Of a stretch of 6,553 bases of DNA, positions 6,500 to 6,553 are shown in pieces (the first letter of the stretch is position 1; each line of letters opens with the position of its first letter). Source of the stretch: an uncultured Treponema sp. GTDB lineage: Bacteria; Spirochaetota; Spirochaetia; Treponematales; Treponemataceae. A program made the position numbers and the translations under genes. The stretch is from NCBI GenBank assembly GCA_937902445.1, contig CALELJ010000135.1:1-6553 (forward strand), read 5' to 3'. Below the pieces are notes generated by a model. It was not told the DNA's origin. It saw only the letters and a program-made list of their open reading frames with translations, and ran no database searches.

Positions 6500-6553
6500 G
6501 CAAGACGAATCATTCCCATTAAAATCAATCGCTTACTGTGCTTGTGATTATTA

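Noticed and set aside
6500..6553. Terminator after the outer-membrane protein gene
   Set aside because: Only a weak five-base pairing (AATCA with TGATT) with a long loop and no T-tract is visible, so no terminator is claimed.
1..6553. CRISPR arrays, tRNA or rRNA genes, insertion sequences, long direct repeats
   Set aside because: I scanned by eye and saw no spaced repeats, cloverleaf-like segments, transposase motifs or terminal inverted repeats. Coding sequence fills nearly the whole window.

Overview
The window is AT-rich, gene-dense bacterial DNA carrying part of a surface-glycan biosynthesis locus. All recognisable genes lie on the + strand and are packed end to end. The last gene encodes a signal-peptide-bearing outer-membrane beta-barrel protein, so the host has two membranes. 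The base composition, the mix of genes and an aminoethylphosphonate (AEP) transaminase beside glycosyltransferases suggest a Treponema-like spirochaete. That assignment is inference: no marker gene in the window settles it.

Layout: (1) the last 73 codons of a PLP-dependent transaminase of the 2-aminoethylphosphonate--pyruvate type (ends 224); (2) three consecutive GT-B glycosyltransferases of the GT4 type (230-1285, 1282-2397, 2410-3414), joined by a near-zero gap, a 4-base ATGA overlap and a 12-base gap with its own ribosome binding site; (3) a 67-base intergenic region holding a hairpin plus T-tract that looks like an intrinsic terminator, overlapped by a near-perfect sigma-70 type promoter; (4) a WbaP-like polyprenyl-phosphate hexose-1-phosphate transferase (3482-4918); (5) directly abutting it, a TTG-started 526-residue protein with one POTRA-like domain and an Omp85-like barrel (4919-6499); (6) 54 bases of trailing sequence.

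How the genes may work together: the WbaP-like enzyme would load the first sugar-1-phosphate onto undecaprenyl phosphate at the inner membrane. The three GT4 enzymes would extend the glycan from nucleotide-sugar donors on the cytoplasmic side. AEP made by the transaminase may decorate the glycan, as in other bacterial phosphonoglycans. The Omp85-like protein would act at the outer membrane, possibly in assembly or export of the product or of a partner protein; its role is unknown. No flippase, polymerase or ABC exporter is in the window, so the locus must continue outside it or use genes elsewhere.

The most interesting points are the interlocked terminator/promoter with a predicted leaderless start for the WbaP-like gene, the translationally linked initiating transferase and single-POTRA barrel protein, and the apparent phosphonate link. 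The third glycosyltransferase also carries Gln where the second Glu of the GT4 EX7E motif is expected.
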